From a virus, in IMG/VR virus record IMGVR_UViG_3300050119_000344, positions 1-35,544 of that record: a DNA stretch of 35,544 nt; one strand, written 5' to 3'. The notes beneath the pieces are model-generated. The model ran no database searches. It was not told where the DNA came from and worked only from the letters and a program-made list of their open reading frames with translations. This document shows, piece by piece, positions 14,450 through 23,567 of the stretch; the first letter of the stretch is position 1, and the number at the start of each line of letters is the position of its first letter. The position numbers were made by a program, and so were the translations under genes.

Positions 14450-14743
14450 ATGCGAAAGATCACAATCGACGGCGTGCAGATCGAGTGCGACGACAGTGTG
14501 GAGCTGGTCATCGAGGGCCGCAAGGTAACGATCAAGGCTGCGGCACCGACCGTGGTGTATCACTACTACCCGGCCCAGATGCCGCAGCAGTTTCATCCCT
14601 ACGCCTTCACCGTGCCTCAGATGACCTGCACCAACACTTCCGATGGCGGCGATCCGTCGATGACCTCGGGCTATGTCCCGGTCTCACTCGACAACCCGGA
14701 TCCATTCCTGCCGAATGGAGCCTTTGCGCTCATGGTTCACTAA
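14450..14743 (+). CDS. Hypothetical structural-region protein, 97 aa
   Basis: ATG 14450 has GGGGAG upstream. The first 32 residues form an amphipathic beta pattern (KITIDGVQIECDDSVELVIEGRKVTIKAA), typical of a small beta-domain. The rest is Tyr/Pro/Phe-rich and probably loops onto other virion proteins. Its stop is followed immediately by the GTG start of the minor head gene. No family recognised. Confidence 0.65.
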   Translation: MRKITIDGVQIECDDSVELVIEGRKVTIKAAAPTVVYHYYPAQMPQQFHPYAFTVPQMTCTNTSDGGDPSMTSGYVPVSLDNPDPFLPNGAFALMVH

Positions 14744-15562
14744 GTGAACCTCAGCCTCGCCGACATCCACCGCAGGCAGGATCAGTTTTACGACTCCTTG
14801 ATCGAGGGCTTTCAACGGAGCCTGCAGCACATCGTGACCATGGCGCAGGCCCGGATGTCCGGTTACCTGCAAGCCAACTTGAGCATCACCGCCGGCAAGA
14901 TCGACCGGACGTCCGGCAACCTCCGCCTCATGCGGACGCTCGACGACAAGTTCATGGGGTTTCTGGACGATGCCGGTTACACGTCGCTGCTCAATGCCTA
15001 TGTGACCTCGTTCGCGGGCGAAAAGGTGTTTCTGCAGGAAACGCTCGAATCGCTTGGGTATAAGCCGGTGGATTTCACGGCGGGCGACTTGAATATTTTT
15101 GCGAGCCTGCAGCTCAACGCGGTAACCAGCATGACGACCGTCGCCGAAGCCGCCGCCGGGGCCGCGATGCAGCAGGCGCTATTTAGCGTCGGCGGGTTAA
15201 AGTTCGCGGACTTGGTCGAATCGCTGGCCTCCAAGATCGACGCGTCGCTTCCGCGCGTTACGACAATCGCCGAAACCGCGATGACTAGCTTCTTCCGCAC
15301 CATGACGGATCAGGCGTTCCAAAAGATCGAGAAGGACTTGCCGGAGATCGATCAACGTTATCGATACAGTGGGCCGGAAGACATGCGCACTCGCCCGTTT
15401 TGCGAACGGCTGCTGCTGGCCGACAAAACGTATTCGAGAGCCGAAATTGATGCGATGTCAAACGGCCAACTTCCCCAGGTCATGACCTCGGCTGGCGGCT
15501 TCAACTGTCGCCACCAGTGGCTCATCCAAGTGCGGAAAACCGAACTCGCGCAAGTCGCGTAA
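14744..15562 (+). CDS. Minor head protein (Mu gpF / SPP1 gp7-like)
   Basis: Starts at GTG 14744 immediately after the previous TAA. The 272-residue protein is helical for about 200 residues. The C-terminal part (207-265) carries the diagnostic pattern of the phage head-morphogenesis family: RYSGPEDMRTRPFC, then 'KTYSRAEIDAMSNGQ', then GGFNCRHQWL. In Mu gpF and SPP1 gp7 this domain marks minor head proteins that sit inside the capsid near the portal and influence DNA ejection. The family's usual neighbours are portal and capsid genes, as here. Confidence 0.85.
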   Translation: MNLSLADIHRRQDQFYDSLIEGFQRSLQHIVTMAQARMSGYLQANLSITAGKIDRTSGNLRLMRTLDDKFMGFLDDAGYTSLLNAYVTSFAGEKVFLQETLESLGYKPVDFTAGDLNIFASLQLNAVTSMTTVAEAAAGAAMQQALFSVGGLKFADLVESLASKIDASLPRVTTIAETAMTSFFRTMTDQAFQKIEKDLPEIDQRYRYSGPEDMRTRPFCERLLLADKTYSRAEIDAMSNGQLPQVMTSAGGFNCRHQWLIQVRKTELAQVA

Positions 15563-15579
15563 GGAGGAGAGCGAACGCC

Positions 15580-16077
15580 ATGGCCACCTTTGCCGAAGCT
15601 CCCGGAGATATCGACGCGCTGACCGAGCAAATCGAATCGCACCACATCGTGACGGAGGCGGATCGGCGATTCGGCGGCCAGTTCATCCGCTCGCGCATAG
15701 CGGACCGCACCGCGCAAGGCGTCGACGTCGATGGCCAACCGTTCGCGCCTTATTCAGCCGGATACGCCAAGCGCAAAGCCAAAGCGGAAGGCAGGGTCGA
15801 CCAGGTCGACCTCTACGGCTTTCTGCACCATCCGCACATGATGAATCTGATCCTTACGCGCCCGACCGAGGCCGGTTTCGAAGTCGGATTCTGGGGCGAA
15901 GAAGCCGTGCGCGCCGAAGCTTTGAACGAAGGGCTTGGCCACCAGGTAGAGCGGCGCTTCTTTGCGGCCAGCGAGCAGGATGTAGCCGAAGTCCGCGACG
16001 CCATTGGAACGCGCATCGCCGCGCGCATGCAACGGGCGACGTCGCTCTCGAACTTAGGCGCGGCGCTCGGCGAGTAA
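15580..16077 (+). CDS. Putative tail-completion / virion morphogenesis protein (gpS/G-like)
   Basis: ATG 15580 has AAGGAGGAG 6 bases upstream, so the longer frame from 15517 is rejected. The 165-residue product contains 'DRTAQGVDVDGQPFAPYSAGYAKRKAKAEGRVDQVDLYGFLHHPHMMNLI', matching the pattern of phage virion-morphogenesis proteins (G-x-D-x-x-G-x-x-F-x-P-Y-S-x-x-Y, a Lys-rich stretch, then V-D-L and a small helix). These proteins finish the tail or join it to the head. The C-terminus is helical with a Glu-rich segment. Position between minor head protein and tail terminator supports the role. Confidence 0.75.
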   Translation: MATFAEAPGDIDALTEQIESHHIVTEADRRFGGQFIRSRIADRTAQGVDVDGQPFAPYSAGYAKRKAKAEGRVDQVDLYGFLHHPHMMNLILTRPTEAGFEVGFWGEEAVRAEALNEGLGHQVERRFFAASEQDVAEVRDAIGTRIAARMQRATSLSNLGAALGE

Positions 16078-16080
16078 GGA

Positions 16081-16614
16081 ATGCCCAAGATCTCAAAGAC
16101 CGCCGTCGACGCCCTGCTCTCCAGGCTTTCGGATCCCGACACCGGTTTTAACGCGAACCTGCTGCTGGTAGCGGCCTTGTACGGCATTACGCCCTATACG
16201 GTCGACTGGACTCCCGCGACCAGCGTGAATTTCATGATCGGCCAGATCCTGCCGGACCAGGTGGAAGAGAGCGCGAGTTTTACTTATCCCTTCACCACCA
16301 TCGATTCTCCGGCAAGCATCGACGACGCGCGCGTGGTGAGCGCGGTTTTCGCGGGCGCGATCGCGCTGGTGATCGAGGTCCATATTTCGAGTCCCAGCGA
16401 TGCGCTGCCGCGCGGCCTCACGCCGCTTGCCCAAGCCATCGAAGACGCCATGTTCGCGAGCGTGAACAACCTCGAAATGATCGGCGTTTACATGAGCGCC
16501 GGGCTTACATACAACGGCAAGTGGAGCCTCAGCAAGTCCAGCATCGCATTCGCCGGAACTAACTGGCGCAGGACCTTGCGGTTCACGGCGAGCGTCGGCT
16601 TCATCACGGATTGA
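16081..16614 (+). CDS. Putative tail terminator protein
   Basis: ATG 16081 follows the preceding TAA by three bases, with AAGGA directly abutting. The 177-residue product has an N-terminal helix, then alternating strands and helices including 'SFTYPFTTIDSPASIDDARVVSAVFAGAIALVIEVHISSPSDALPRGLTPLAQAIEDAMF' and a closing beta region 'RRTLRFTASVGFI'. This pattern (a strand carrying 'V-x-I-E-V-H-I', then a long helix, then antiparallel strands) resembles gpU-like tail terminators, which cap the tube at the head end. Assignment depends heavily on position before the tail tube gene. Confidence 0.6.
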   Translation: MPKISKTAVDALLSRLSDPDTGFNANLLLVAALYGITPYTVDWTPATSVNFMIGQILPDQVEESASFTYPFTTIDSPASIDDARVVSAVFAGAIALVIEVHISSPSDALPRGLTPLAQAIEDAMFASVNNLEMIGVYMSAGLTYNGKWSLSKSSIAFAGTNWRRTLRFTASVGFITD

Positions 16615-16658
16615 ACGTTTTTCCCCGCGCGCAACTTCGCGCACAAAGGATTTTCACC

Positions 16659-16991
16659 ATGTCGATCTACCGCTTCATTGGCGATTGCGCCGAGATCTAC
16701 AACCCGGCGTATCAATTCCGGCGCTTCGGGCAGAAGGCGGATCTGGACGACGCTCTCGCGAAGCACGTCGTCTCGCAGGGCGTCCAACTGATCCCCGAGG
16801 CCGAGTTCGAGGCCATCGGATTTACTGACGCCGAGCTTGCCAAGTATCCAAGCGCGATCAGCCACATGAACGCGACGGATGAATTTAAGCGGAAAAAAGC
16901 CACCGCGATGGTAGCACTGGCCGAGTACCGCCAGTCACTTGCGGCGCCGGTCGCTGCTCAAGCCGCCACGCCCGCGAAAGAAGGGGAGTAA
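16659..16991 (+). CDS. Small tail-region protein, 110 aa
   Basis: The chosen start is ATG 16659 with AAAGGA 8 bases upstream; the frame is open from 16611, but those codons are Arg-rich and lack a binding site. The 110-residue product starts 'SIYRFIGDCAEIYNPAYQFRRFGQKADLDDALAKHVVSQGVQLIPEAEFEAIGF' and ends in an Ala-rich, disordered tail. No family recognised. It is translated just before the tail tube protein and may help in tube assembly. It has no membrane or signal features. Confidence 0.65.
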   Translation: MSIYRFIGDCAEIYNPAYQFRRFGQKADLDDALAKHVVSQGVQLIPEAEFEAIGFTDAELAKYPSAISHMNATDEFKRKKATAMVALAEYRQSLAAPVAAQAATPAKEGE

Positions 16992-16994
16992 TCC

Positions 16995-18032
16995 ATGTCT
17001 ATCGCCAACTATAATTCGCCGTTCATCGAACGGGTCTTCGTAGTCAATCAAGGCAGCACCCAAGCCTCGATCCTGGCAGCGCCCGCTCTTGCCGAAGCCA
17101 AGCTTCTTCGCATCCCGCCCAACGGACTGAAGCTGAATCCGGCCATGCCGATTACGCCCGTGCCCTGGAAGACCGGCACGCGTTCGCCGCAGCCCGGTAT
17201 CTCGGGTCGGCAAGCCGCGACGTGGGAGCTGTCCAATATGCCGGTCATCCCGTCCGGCGCGGCTGGTACGGCGCCCGACGCCGATCCTTTGTATGCGGGC
17301 ATCTTCAATTCCGCGGCCGCCCTGGTCGCTTCCGTCTCGGCCACTTATGGATTCTCCGATTCCGGCCTGCAGCCCTTCACCCTCGCGTCGTTCTATCACG
17401 GCGTTTCGACTCTTACGCAACGCCTGATCTTCGGATGCTGCGCCGAGCAGGTCTCCTGGCAGTTGAACGGGAATGTCTTCACGCAAACGGCCTCGGGTTC
17501 GGGCGTCTACCGGCTGGATTCGGACAATTTCGCGAATGAAGCCACTGCGCAGAAGGGCGGCCTGTCCGCGTTTCCAACCGAACCGTCCACACCAACCACC
17601 GTGGGAGCCATCATCCCCGGTTTCGGAGGCACCGCGGTGATCGACGGTGTGGATATGGCGCTGCAGCTCCGCGCCTGCACCATTTCGCTCAAGACCGGCA
17701 ACCGGCTGATGCCCGATCTGTTCGGATCGCCTATTCCACAATTCCAAGTGGGTGGACAGCGCGAGGTAACGCTCAGTCTGGGACTTGTCGACAACGACGG
17801 CGCGGCTCTGATCGCGATCAAGAATCTGGCCAAACAGTATGGCGTCACGAACGTGGTCATCACCGTAGGCACGGTCGCGGGCTACAAAGCGGTCTTTACC
17901 CTCAACTCGGTGCAGCTTGCCGTTCCCGACATGAACGATGAGACCGACTTCGTCACCACGGCGTTCGCGGCGTCGGCGGCGCACGCTTCCGTGATTGCAA
18001 ACACGGATGATATGACGCTCGCCTTCGAATAA
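16995..18032 (+). CDS. Major tail tube protein
   Basis: A 345-residue protein from ATG 16995 with GAAAGAAGGGGAG upstream. The segment 'SGRQAATWELSNMPVIPSGAAGTAPDADPLYAGIFNSAAA' is characteristic of siphophage tail tube proteins: a strand, then P-S-G-x-A-G-x-x-P-D-A-D and a helix. The remainder is beta-rich with one long C-terminal helix-strand section 'ALIAIKNLAKQYGVTNVVITVGTVAGYKAVFTL'. It forms the stacked hexameric rings of the tail tube. No sheath protein gene is found next to it, which supports a non-contractile tail. Confidence 0.8.
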   Translation: MSIANYNSPFIERVFVVNQGSTQASILAAPALAEAKLLRIPPNGLKLNPAMPITPVPWKTGTRSPQPGISGRQAATWELSNMPVIPSGAAGTAPDADPLYAGIFNSAAALVASVSATYGFSDSGLQPFTLASFYHGVSTLTQRLIFGCCAEQVSWQLNGNVFTQTASGSGVYRLDSDNFANEATAQKGGLSAFPTEPSTPTTVGAIIPGFGGTAVIDGVDMALQLRACTISLKTGNRLMPDLFGSPIPQFQVGGQREVTLSLGLVDNDGAALIAIKNLAKQYGVTNVVITVGTVAGYKAVFTLNSVQLAVPDMNDETDFVTTAFAASAAHASVIANTDDMTLAFE

Positions 18033-18047
18033 CTCCGATTCCCCAAC

Positions 18048-18632
18048 ATGAATTACCTCTCCACAGAATCCTTTGAATCCCTCGCCTTCCCCGGCGTCAC
18101 CGTAAAGCTCAAGAAAATGAGTTCGCGCCGCCGCGCCGAATTCAACCTCTCGATGGCCCCGCTGCTCGCCAAAGCGCGCGAGAGCGCCATCGCGTCGGAA
18201 CCGCTCGAACAGGAATACCTCGACTTCCAGAAGGCGCTCGAAACGGCGAAAGCCTCGAATGCCGTGCTGCCTGAAGCCAAACAGTCCGAGCTGCCGAAGT
18301 TCCCGGACGATAAATCGATCGCCTTGCAGTCGGTCTGGAACGAGCAGCGCCGCTTCGAGCAGGACGAAATGACCGGGCCGCTCTTGCGCTGGGGCATCCA
18401 GTCGATCTCCGGACTCAATATCGACGAGAAGCCCGCCGACGTAGGCTCGTTGATCGAAGCAGGACCTCCCGAGCTGGCCGAGGAGCTGGTCAAGGAAGTC
18501 ACGCGCGTCATGCGATTGAGTTCCGCCGAAATAAAAAACTCCGCGTCGCCTACCACTTCCGAGGTACCGGTGGATGGAGCGACGAACAGTTCGACTGCGG
18601 CACCTGCAAAGAGCGACACTTCTACGAACTGA
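18048..18632 (+). CDS. Tail assembly chaperone, short form (gpG-like)
   Basis: A 194-residue helical, Lys/Glu-rich protein from ATG 18048. It sits between the tail tube and tape measure genes, the canonical site of the lambda G/GT-type chaperones that coat the tape measure protein while the tube polymerises around it. Residues up to 164 precede an A_AAA_AAC slippery site. The zero-frame tail after it (31 residues, Ser/Thr/Ala-rich) looks like non-conserved run-out, as in lambda gpG. The stop at 18630-18632 lies well inside the reading frame of the long form. Confidence 0.85.
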   Translation: MNYLSTESFESLAFPGVTVKLKKMSSRRRAEFNLSMAPLLAKARESAIASEPLEQEYLDFQKALETAKASNAVLPEAKQSELPKFPDDKSIALQSVWNEQRRFEQDEMTGPLLRWGIQSISGLNIDEKPADVGSLIEAGPPELAEELVKEVTRVMRLSSAEIKNSASPTTSEVPVDGATNSSTAAPAKSDTSTN

Positions 18633-18970
18633 GAAACTGCCATCGCTACTTCCCGGAGCTGGCGAAGCCCGAAGCGCTCGCGCCGATTGCGTGGCAGGCC
18701 ATCTATAAGCTACCGCCCAGCACCAGCTATGCAATCGACGGCACCGAATGCGCCGAATGCCCGGTGTCGCTCATCACGCCCGAGTCGTTTCAGTTGGTTC
18801 AGATTTTCACGGACGCACAGCACGTCCAGAAGTTAACAGGGGCTGTATCCTATAGCCCCGATGCCGGCGAATGGCCTGCGCGTCTCTATGACGCGGCGAA
18901 GGCGCTGGCCATCGAAGATATCCGCATCAACAATTCCCTCCAAGAAGCGCTCGCGCGCACCCGCCCGTAA
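18048..18970 (+). CDS. Tail assembly chaperone, frameshifted long form (gpGT-like)
   Basis: A -1 slip at 18533-18539 joins the first 164 residues of the short form to 143 residues in the overlapping frame, giving about 307 residues ending at TAA 18970. The downstream frame has no ordinary start codon between the slip and GTG 18764, yet reads as clear protein (VAYHFRGTGGWSDEQFDCG, a Cys-x-x-Cys pair, then 'YFPELAKPEALAPIAWQAIYKL'). It therefore needs the frameshift to be translated fully. The -1 direction and location match G/GT systems of siphophages. The Cys-bearing part (CGTCKERHFYELRNC) may bind a metal. The 68-residue frame at 18764 is only the tail of this product. Confidence 0.85.
18533..18539 (+). 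promoter_or_regulatory. A_AAA_AAC programmed -1 frameshift site
   Basis: In the zero frame of the chaperone gene the codons read ATA AAA AAC, so the heptamer A AAA AAC is positioned exactly as X XXY YYZ. This is among the most efficient bacterial slippery sequences. Slipping back one base continues into an open frame that runs 143 codons. GC-rich sequence follows within 10-40 bases and could fold to stimulate the slip, but I cannot define a clear stem-loop by eye. Confidence 0.9.
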
Positions 18971-19006
18971 CTCCCACCAGCTTTTCCTTTTTGAGATTCC
19001 ACACCC

Positions 19007-22000
19007 ATGTCTTACATCCTGGATTTCCCCGTCAATGTCGGTAGCGCCGCGCCTTTGAAGAGCCTTAGCGACCAGATTCAGGAAGTCGCCAACCGCACCA
19101 AAGCCTCGCAGGGAGAACTGAACCTCTTCAAATCCGTGCTCGAAAGCGACGCCAAGGCCGGGATCGCGCTTGCGAAAACCCTCAACGACTTGAAGAACAG
19201 CGCGGCCACCGCTTCGCCCGGTGTAAGGGCGCTCGCCTCGGAATTTCAGAAGCTTTCCCAGGTCCAGGTTCAGTCCCAAAACGAAACCCAAAAATGGGGC
19301 CGGATGATGGAGTTGGCGTATCAGGACAACGCCAAACGAGCCGAGGCTGCCTCCGCGCGAATCATCGCCGCCAAGAAGAAAGAGCTGCAAGAGGCCGAGG
19401 CCGTCGCGAAGCAGCAAACAACTCTCGCCAACAACCTGGCCCGCGCCACGGGTTCCGCGTCATCGGTTCCCGGCGGCATCGGCACCATGAGTCTCCTGGG
19501 ACAAGCGGGCGGCGCTCCAACACTAATCGGCGTCGCCGCGCTCGCCGCCGTAGCCGTCGCCGCCGCCGCCGCCACCAAGGAAATTATCGCCCTCGCCAAT
19601 GAAACGGGCGATTACGCGCGCGAGCAATCGAACCTGGCGACACGCACCGGACTTACGCTCCGCGAGACTCAGGAATTCTCGCAGATGGCGGGCGCCGCGG
19701 GCGTCAATGTAGGCTCGCTCACTACCGCGATGCGCGGCCTGTCCAAGGGCCTCTCCGAGAATTCCGACGAAGGCAAGAAAGCCAAGGCGGCGCTCTCTGA
19801 ACTCGGCCTCAGCTCATCGGTGGCGTTCGAGCCTGCGGGCCGCGCCATGAAGGAGATCTTCGAGCGGCTAGGGCAGATGGACGCCGGATTCGAGCGGGAC
19901 CGTCTCGCAATTGAGCTGTTCGGACGTGGCGGCCTCGAGTTACTTCCGCTGATCGAGAACTTCAAGCAACTCGAAGCGCGTATCGACAGCGCCGGTCATA
20001 TCATGGACGAGGCTGGGATTGCGAAGGCCAAGGAGTACGCAATCCAGGTAAGCCTTCTGTCGCAGGAATGGGCCGCGCTCCGCCGCGAGATGGGCGAGAA
20101 GGCAATCGGCCTGATCGAGATCGCTCTCAATGGCGACTTGAGTATCGGTAGCATCGCGAAAGCTGTGGGCCAGGGGCCGGGCGGTCTCCTGGCGAACTGG
20201 ATAGCCGATCAATCGCACCAGAAGCACGCGGGATCGATCTTCGGCGACACCGATGTCTCGGGAATCAAGGTTCCCAAGGTGTCGCTAACCAAGGGAATGG
20301 AAGATCCCGCCGCGCGTTCTAAATTTGAGCGCTCGCAAAGCGTCGAAGCGCTGGAGTCGGACACCGGAACGCCGCGCCAGCGGCTCGAAGCGCAACTGAC
20401 GAAGGCTAGGAGCGACCAAAAGGCCGCGGGCGACGCATTCACCGAATCGAACAAGCCCGAGGATCTCCAGAAGGTCAAGGATTTCAAAAAGACTATCGAC
20501 GGCCTGGTGGAGCAGCTCGGCGCTGCAAAGAAGGCGACAGAGTCCTACGCGGACGCGCTGGCTAAATTCTCCAATCGAGGCCTGCCGAATGAGATGGATC
20601 GCCGAATCGCAGAAAACGACCAGCAGGCCAATGCGTTAAATCGCCAGTTTCCCAAGAACAGGGCTACCACCGAGACCACGCGCCTTTCTAATCTCGGCGA
20701 AATAGGGGACGAAGCCAGAACCAAGATCGCCAAGGGCAAGGCCGACATCGCGAGGTTCCAATCGCGCCTGCAATCGGAAGGCGAGGAGGCGTCCGAGAAA
20801 TTCTACACCGAACAAATCAAGGCGCGGGCCGGCACAGAGAAGGAACAGAAGGACCGAACGCTCCGCACCACCGTTGGCGACACCGGCCTCACGGTGCAAG
20901 ACTTCGCGCAGCGCTACAAGGCCGGCAAGGTCGAATTCGCGGGCCAGGAGCGCGCGATCGGCGACACGGCAACGCTTCGGGAACGCCAGCAGCAGATTGG
21001 CCAGGCCCGCTCGGCGGGCTCGCTGGGGATCGCGCGGGCGAGCGGGCGATATACGCCCATGCAACTCGCGAGCATGGGCCTAACGGATCAACTCAGCAAT
21101 ATTGCCTCAACGCGCGATATTCAGACCGGGCAGTTCAACGCACAAGCCTCTCTGTACACCAGCCGCGCGTCGAATACCTACGGGGACGATGCGGAAAAGC
21201 AGCGGCTAACCAACCAAGCATCGGAGGCGGCCGCAAAGTCCAAGGAAGCCGAGACCAAGGCGACCATCGAGACCGTCGAAGCTCTGAATAAATTCCGCGA
21301 AACAGCCGAGGAAGCCTCCGCCAAGATCCGCGAGCAGTTCGGCAGCTTCGCGTCGGGGCTGGTCGGCGCGGCGCGCGAAGGCCACGGCGGGAGCTACGCG
21401 CGCAACTACATGCTCGGCCAGATGGACAAGATGGTCGGCAACGCGGCGGAGAGCCTCTACAAGCCGGGCATGTTGCAACTGCCGGGCCCGCTCGGGAAAC
21501 TCGCCAAAGGCACCATGTTCGGCGAAGATCCGAAAGCGCACGTGAACGATGCGCTCATATCGGTCACCGACAAAAGCGTGACGGCCACCACGGACCTGAA
21601 TAAAGGCGTAGTGGATCTCACCGTGGCAATGGCGGCGGTATACCAAGGTCTCGGCGGCGATCCCACCTCCCTCGGATTGACTGGCCTGCCTGCCCTTCCG
21701 AACCTCCCCTCGGCAGCAGACGTATTGTCGGGGGGCTTGTCGTCAGGTGGATCAACGTCGGGCCTGAGCACGCTCGCCCTGGGCGGCGCGGCGGCGGGCG
21801 CAACGGCGGCTACGTCTTTATTCGCCAGCGCGATGAAGACTGTATCCGGAGGAGCAACACCCTCCGCCATTGGTGCGGACATCTCCGGTTTCACCAGCCT
21901 GGCAAAGAGCGCCAGCTCCTTCTCCTTCTCGAACCCGTTCACGAACAACGCTCCCAACGCCAGCGCGCAACCCGGATGGACCGGCGTCGCGGCGCCGCCT

Positions 22001-22789
22001 CCCGGTGGGTACGACCCGAACTCCGGAGTAAGCTCGAACACATCCGGCTACAGCAACCCGTGGGGCAGCTCGGTCGAAGCCCCCCTGTTCGCTCCCGGCG
22101 CCAGCACCGGCTCTCAAATCAGCGCGGGCGTCGGCACCGCCGCTGCCATCTACGGCGGCGTCTCGGGCGCCATGGACATCTCGAAGGGCGGCGGCCAGAA
22201 CATCTCCATGGGGATTAGCAAGGTCGCCGGATCGGTGGCCGCGCTCGATCCAGAACCCATCAGCAAGAGCATCCTTGCGGGCGTAGCTCTGGCGGCGGGC
22301 GTGGTTTCGTCGCTGATCGGCGATCCGAGAGCCAACCGCGCAGCCTCGATCAACCACGAGCTATTCAACAACCAGTACGTCGCGCCGCAAGCCATCAACC
22401 GCACCATGGACACCTCGGGCAATTATTCGAGCATCGATTTCCGGGGCAACGTGCGCGGGTCGGATCTATCGTCGATTCCGATTATTCAGCAGGCCTATGA
22501 AGATCCGCGCCACGGCGTCGTCGTACCGGGTCAGGTGCTATCGCCCTTCGGCGGCGGCGGCGCGCCCACCAGCAGCAGGATCGGCGAGAACACCGGGGCA
22601 ATCGGCATTACCTCGGGAGCCACGCCCGCCGCCGCGCCCAGCATTGTAATCAATAACCATGTGAGCGCAATCGATCAGGACTCGGTTGCGAAGTTCTTCC
22701 AAAGCAATCCACAAGCGTTGGGCGACGGAATGGTCAATGCGATGAACAAGGGCGGCACCGACCTGGTGAACCGCATGAGGACTATCTAA
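19007..22789 (+). CDS. Tape measure protein
   Basis: At 1260 residues this is the second-longest gene here and follows the chaperones, as expected. The N-terminal 150 residues are Lys/Glu/Ala-rich helical coiled coil. A hydrophobic segment lies at about 171-196 (TLIGVAALAAVAVAAAAA), and 'LATRTGLTLRETQEFSQMAGAAGVNVGSL' is typical of tape measure N-domains. A long charged coil spans about 420-820, followed by a Gly/Ser/Ala-rich C-terminal region. Tape measure length sets tail length; at about 0.15 nm per residue, it implies a tail near 190 nm. The hydrophobic segments may enter the host membrane during DNA ejection. No lysozyme or peptidase motif is evident. Confidence 0.88.
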   Translation: MSYILDFPVNVGSAAPLKSLSDQIQEVANRTKASQGELNLFKSVLESDAKAGIALAKTLNDLKNSAATASPGVRALASEFQKLSQVQVQSQNETQKWGRMMELAYQDNAKRAEAASARIIAAKKKELQEAEAVAKQQTTLANNLARATGSASSVPGGIGTMSLLGQAGGAPTLIGVAALAAVAVAAAAATKEIIALANETGDYAREQSNLATRTGLTLRETQEFSQMAGAAGVNVGSLTTAMRGLSKGLSENSDEGKKAKAALSELGLSSSVAFEPAGRAMKEIFERLGQMDAGFERDRLAIELFGRGGLELLPLIENFKQLEARIDSAGHIMDEAGIAKAKEYAIQVSLLSQEWAALRREMGEKAIGLIEIALNGDLSIGSIAKAVGQGPGGLLANWIADQSHQKHAGSIFGDTDVSGIKVPKVSLTKGMEDPAARSKFERSQSVEALESDTGTPRQRLEAQLTKARSDQKAAGDAFTESNKPEDLQKVKDFKKTIDGLVEQLGAAKKATESYADALAKFSNRGLPNEMDRRIAENDQQANALNRQFPKNRATTETTRLSNLGEIGDEARTKIAKGKADIARFQSRLQSEGEEASEKFYTEQIKARAGTEKEQKDRTLRTTVGDTGLTVQDFAQRYKAGKVEFAGQERAIGDTATLRERQQQIGQARSAGSLGIARASGRYTPMQLASMGLTDQLSNIASTRDIQTGQFNAQASLYTSRASNTYGDDAEKQRLTNQASEAAAKSKEAETKATIETVEALNKFRETAEEASAKIREQFGSFASGLVGAAREGHGGSYARNYMLGQMDKMVGNAAESLYKPGMLQLPGPLGKLAKGTMFGEDPKAHVNDALISVTDKSVTATTDLNKGVVDLTVAMAAVYQGLGGDPTSLGLTGLPALPNLPSAADVLSGGLSSGGSTSGLSTLALGGAAAGATAATSLFASAMKTVSGGATPSAIGADISGFTSLAKSASSFSFSNPFTNNAPNASAQPGWTGVAAPPPGGYDPNSGVSSNTSGYSNPWGSSVEAPLFAPGASTGSQISAGVGTAAAIYGGVSGAMDISKGGGQNISMGISKVAGSVAALDPEPISKSILAGVALAAGVVSSLIGDPRANRAASINHELFNNQYVAPQAINRTMDTSGNYSSIDFRGNVRGSDLSSIPIIQQAYEDPRHGVVVPGQVLSPFGGGGAPTSSRIGENTGAIGITSGATPAAAPSIVINNHVSAIDQDSVAKFFQSNPQALGDGMVNAMNKGGTDLVNRMRTI

Positions 22790-22790
22790 C

Positions 22791-23567
22791 GTGGGCGCGA
22801 TTCCGAATGTCCGAGGCCACGGCCAGGCGCTTTATCCGCTCACGCGATCCCGCGAGTATTCGACCGACCTCGCGCAATTCGTGAACGGCACCGAGCAGCG
22901 TTTCAAAGTGCGGGCGGGATTAACGCGCCTGAAGCTGCCGTACTCGGCGCTGGTAGCGGCCGACGCGAGCAACCTCGATACGTTCGTCGATTCGGCGAAG
23001 GGCATGTTCGATACGACGGGGACGATCACGCTCACCGATTCGCTGGGCAACTCGAACACCTTCGATAATTTAACGCTCGATCAGGACACCATCGCCCTGA
23101 TCGAGAAGGAGCCGCTGCTTTTTTCGACCGAGCTGGACCTGCACCAGACGCAAAATCGCAACACGCCCGCCCCGGTCGTCGCGGCGGCGTTTCCGGTGTT
23201 CGACGTCGGACTCTCGGCGCAGCTTCCGTTGCAGCAGATCCGGCGCCTGCTGTCGGCGGTGGTCGATCAGCCTTCGGGCATCCGCTACGCATGGGCGTGG
23301 TACGGCGAGGGACTCGTTGGATTTCCGGATGGAGCGCTGGAGGCGTGGGAGCTTACGCTGCTGTTGTCGGACGTGAACCTGGTCACGCTTGAAACCTTCT
23401 TCCGCGCGATGGAAGGCCGGATGTGGACGTTTTCCTTTATCGACCCCGAGAGCGAAAGCGTGTATCCCAATTGCCGCTTCGGATCCGACGTGCTGCAGAT
23501 CCAGCACGCCGGCGTGAATGACAACCGGGTCGTTTTGCAGATCGTCGCGTTTCAGGTGAACGTTTAA
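22791..23567 (+). CDS. Putative distal tail protein
   Basis: Starts at GTG 22791, one base after the tape measure stop. The 258-residue product seems to contain two similar halves. Each begins with an aromatic strand and a segment like 'SREYSTDLAQFVNGTEQRFKVR' or 'FPDGALEAWELTLLLSD', and has 'LDTFVDSAKGMFDT' or 'LETFFRAMEGRMWTF' as a following helix-loop. This resembles the beta-sandwich of distal tail (Dit-like) proteins that form the hexameric ring joining the tube to the tail tip. Position right after the tape measure agrees. Its TAA overlaps the stop of the convergent gene in the palindrome TTAA. Confidence 0.7.
   Translation: MGAIPNVRGHGQALYPLTRSREYSTDLAQFVNGTEQRFKVRAGLTRLKLPYSALVAADASNLDTFVDSAKGMFDTTGTITLTDSLGNSNTFDNLTLDQDTIALIEKEPLLFSTELDLHQTQNRNTPAPVVAAAFPVFDVGLSAQLPLQQIRRLLSAVVDQPSGIRYAWAWYGEGLVGFPDGALEAWELTLLLSDVNLVTLETFFRAMEGRMWTFSFIDPESESVYPNCRFGSDVLQIQHAGVNDNRVVLQIVAFQVNV

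Noticed and set aside
16935-18734. 599-codon open frame on the minus strand
   Set aside because: It is Arg-rich, lies opposite the tail tube and chaperone genes, and lacks recognisable motifs; it is a GC-driven antisense shadow.
18764-18970. Stand-alone 68-residue gene
   Set aside because: Its frame is protein-like well upstream of the GTG and is reached by the -1 frameshift, so it is part of the long chaperone.
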